A stretch of DNA of 42,760 nt from the NCBI GenBank assembly GCA_015063285.1, contig SUST01000011.1, forward strand, positions 1 through 42,760, written 5' to 3'. The position numbers and the translations under genes were made by a program. Below the pieces are notes generated by a model. The model was not told where the DNA came from. It made no database searches and was given only the letters and a program-made list of their open reading frames with translations. The stretch comes from Thermoplasmata archaeon (GTDB lineage Archaea; Thermoplasmatota; Thermoplasmata; Methanomassiliicoccales; Methanomethylophilaceae). This document shows positions 42,599-42,760 of this stretch, piece after piece. Numbering within the stretch: the stretch's first letter is position 1; each line of letters starts with the position of its first letter.

Positions 42599-42760
42599 TC
42601 ACTCCTCAGCTGCGGGCTCTGCTGCCTCGGGGGCCTTTGCCTCGATGCCGTTCCTCTTCAGAAGGTACTCCCTGTCGTACTCAAGTGCTGCCTCTTTGGA
42701 CTCGTAGACCTTTGCGTATCCCTTGGACATGCCCCTTCCGTAGACGGACTCGATGTTGTC
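42599..42760 (-). CDS. rps24e: Ribosomal protein S24e (eS24), C-terminal part
   Basis: The last 53 codons of an S24e gene run off the window's right edge. YGRGMSKGYAKVYESKEAALEYD-type sequence and the REYLLKRNGI segment match the family, followed by a short acidic Ala/Glu tail. Its stop lies 5 bp before the rps27ae start, the usual archaeal pairing. Confidence 0.9.
   Translation of the reverse strand, partial: DNIESVYGRGMSKGYAKVYESKEAALEYDREYLLKRNGIEAKAPEAAEPAAEE

Overview
This window is archaeal and most likely comes from a Methanomassiliicoccales methanogen (Thermoplasmata), probably a host-associated or wetland Methanomethylophilaceae. The archaeal signs are ribosomal proteins S24e and S27ae, a CCA-less tRNA-Arg, archaeal-type CobY and CobT, TATA boxes about 25 nt before many starts (several transcripts look leaderless), and many ATGA stop/start overlaps. 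TAG is avoided as a stop: of 40 protein genes, 36 end in TGA and 3 in TAA. The only in-frame TAG codons interrupt two otherwise intact genes, tnpB and hypF. This is the pattern expected in an organism that reads amber as pyrrolysine. The family-level placement is inference, because no mcr, mtt or pyl gene lies in the window.

Layout. 1-2.6 kb: a Sel1-repeat protein convergent with formate-tetrahydrofolate ligase. 2.6-10.1 kb: an iron-uptake region with two Feo modules (feoA-feoA-feoB-Cys-rich peptide and feoA-feoB-Cys-rich peptide). Each is preceded by paired DtxR-like palindromes around a TATA box, and an IS200/IS605-type tnpB element sits between them. A third operator cluster faces an ORF-free stretch that may encode a small RNA. 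10.1-11.5 kb: rubredoxin, a second Sel1 protein and a small membrane protein. 11.5-20.4 kb: a five-gene operon of chaperone-like parts (Hsp70 fused to a vWA domain, a giant protein with a J-like N-terminus, zinc ribbons and a beta-rich C-terminus, a zinc-ribbon GTPase, a GrpE-like protein, and a lidless Hsp70), headed by an unusual 84-bp nested inverted repeat. This is the best candidate for an undescribed system.

20.5-22.6 kb: a universal stress protein divergent from a CobW/P47K-type G3E GTPase that is co-transcribed with an extremely His/Cys-rich metal-binding protein. 22.6-26.7 kb: an AT-richer ABC importer of the sulfonate/nitrate/taurine type whose substrate-binding protein is duplicated and has its lobes in the order C-N-C-N. 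26.7-29.4 kb: YbaK-type deacylase and amber-interrupted hypF. 29.5-35.2 kb: lower-ligand assembly and late cobamide synthesis, with an ApgM-like AlkP-superfamily enzyme and cobT running towards cobD-cbiB-cobS-cobY. 35.3-37.6 kb: a relic of an InlB-type repeat protein, a membrane-anchored Tyr/dual-specificity-type phosphatase and an unknown anchored protein. 37.7-41.9 kb: sulfur amino acid genes (metY, then a cystathionine gamma-lyase/synthase and cysteine/cystathionine beta-synthase pair, then an Rrf2 regulator with three cysteines). 42.2-42.8 kb: tRNA-Arg(CCG), rps27ae and the end of rps24e.

Taken together the region serves metal and cofactor supply for a methanogen: Fe(II) uptake, metal handling, hydrogenase maturation, cobamide synthesis, sulfur metabolism and possibly sulfonate uptake.
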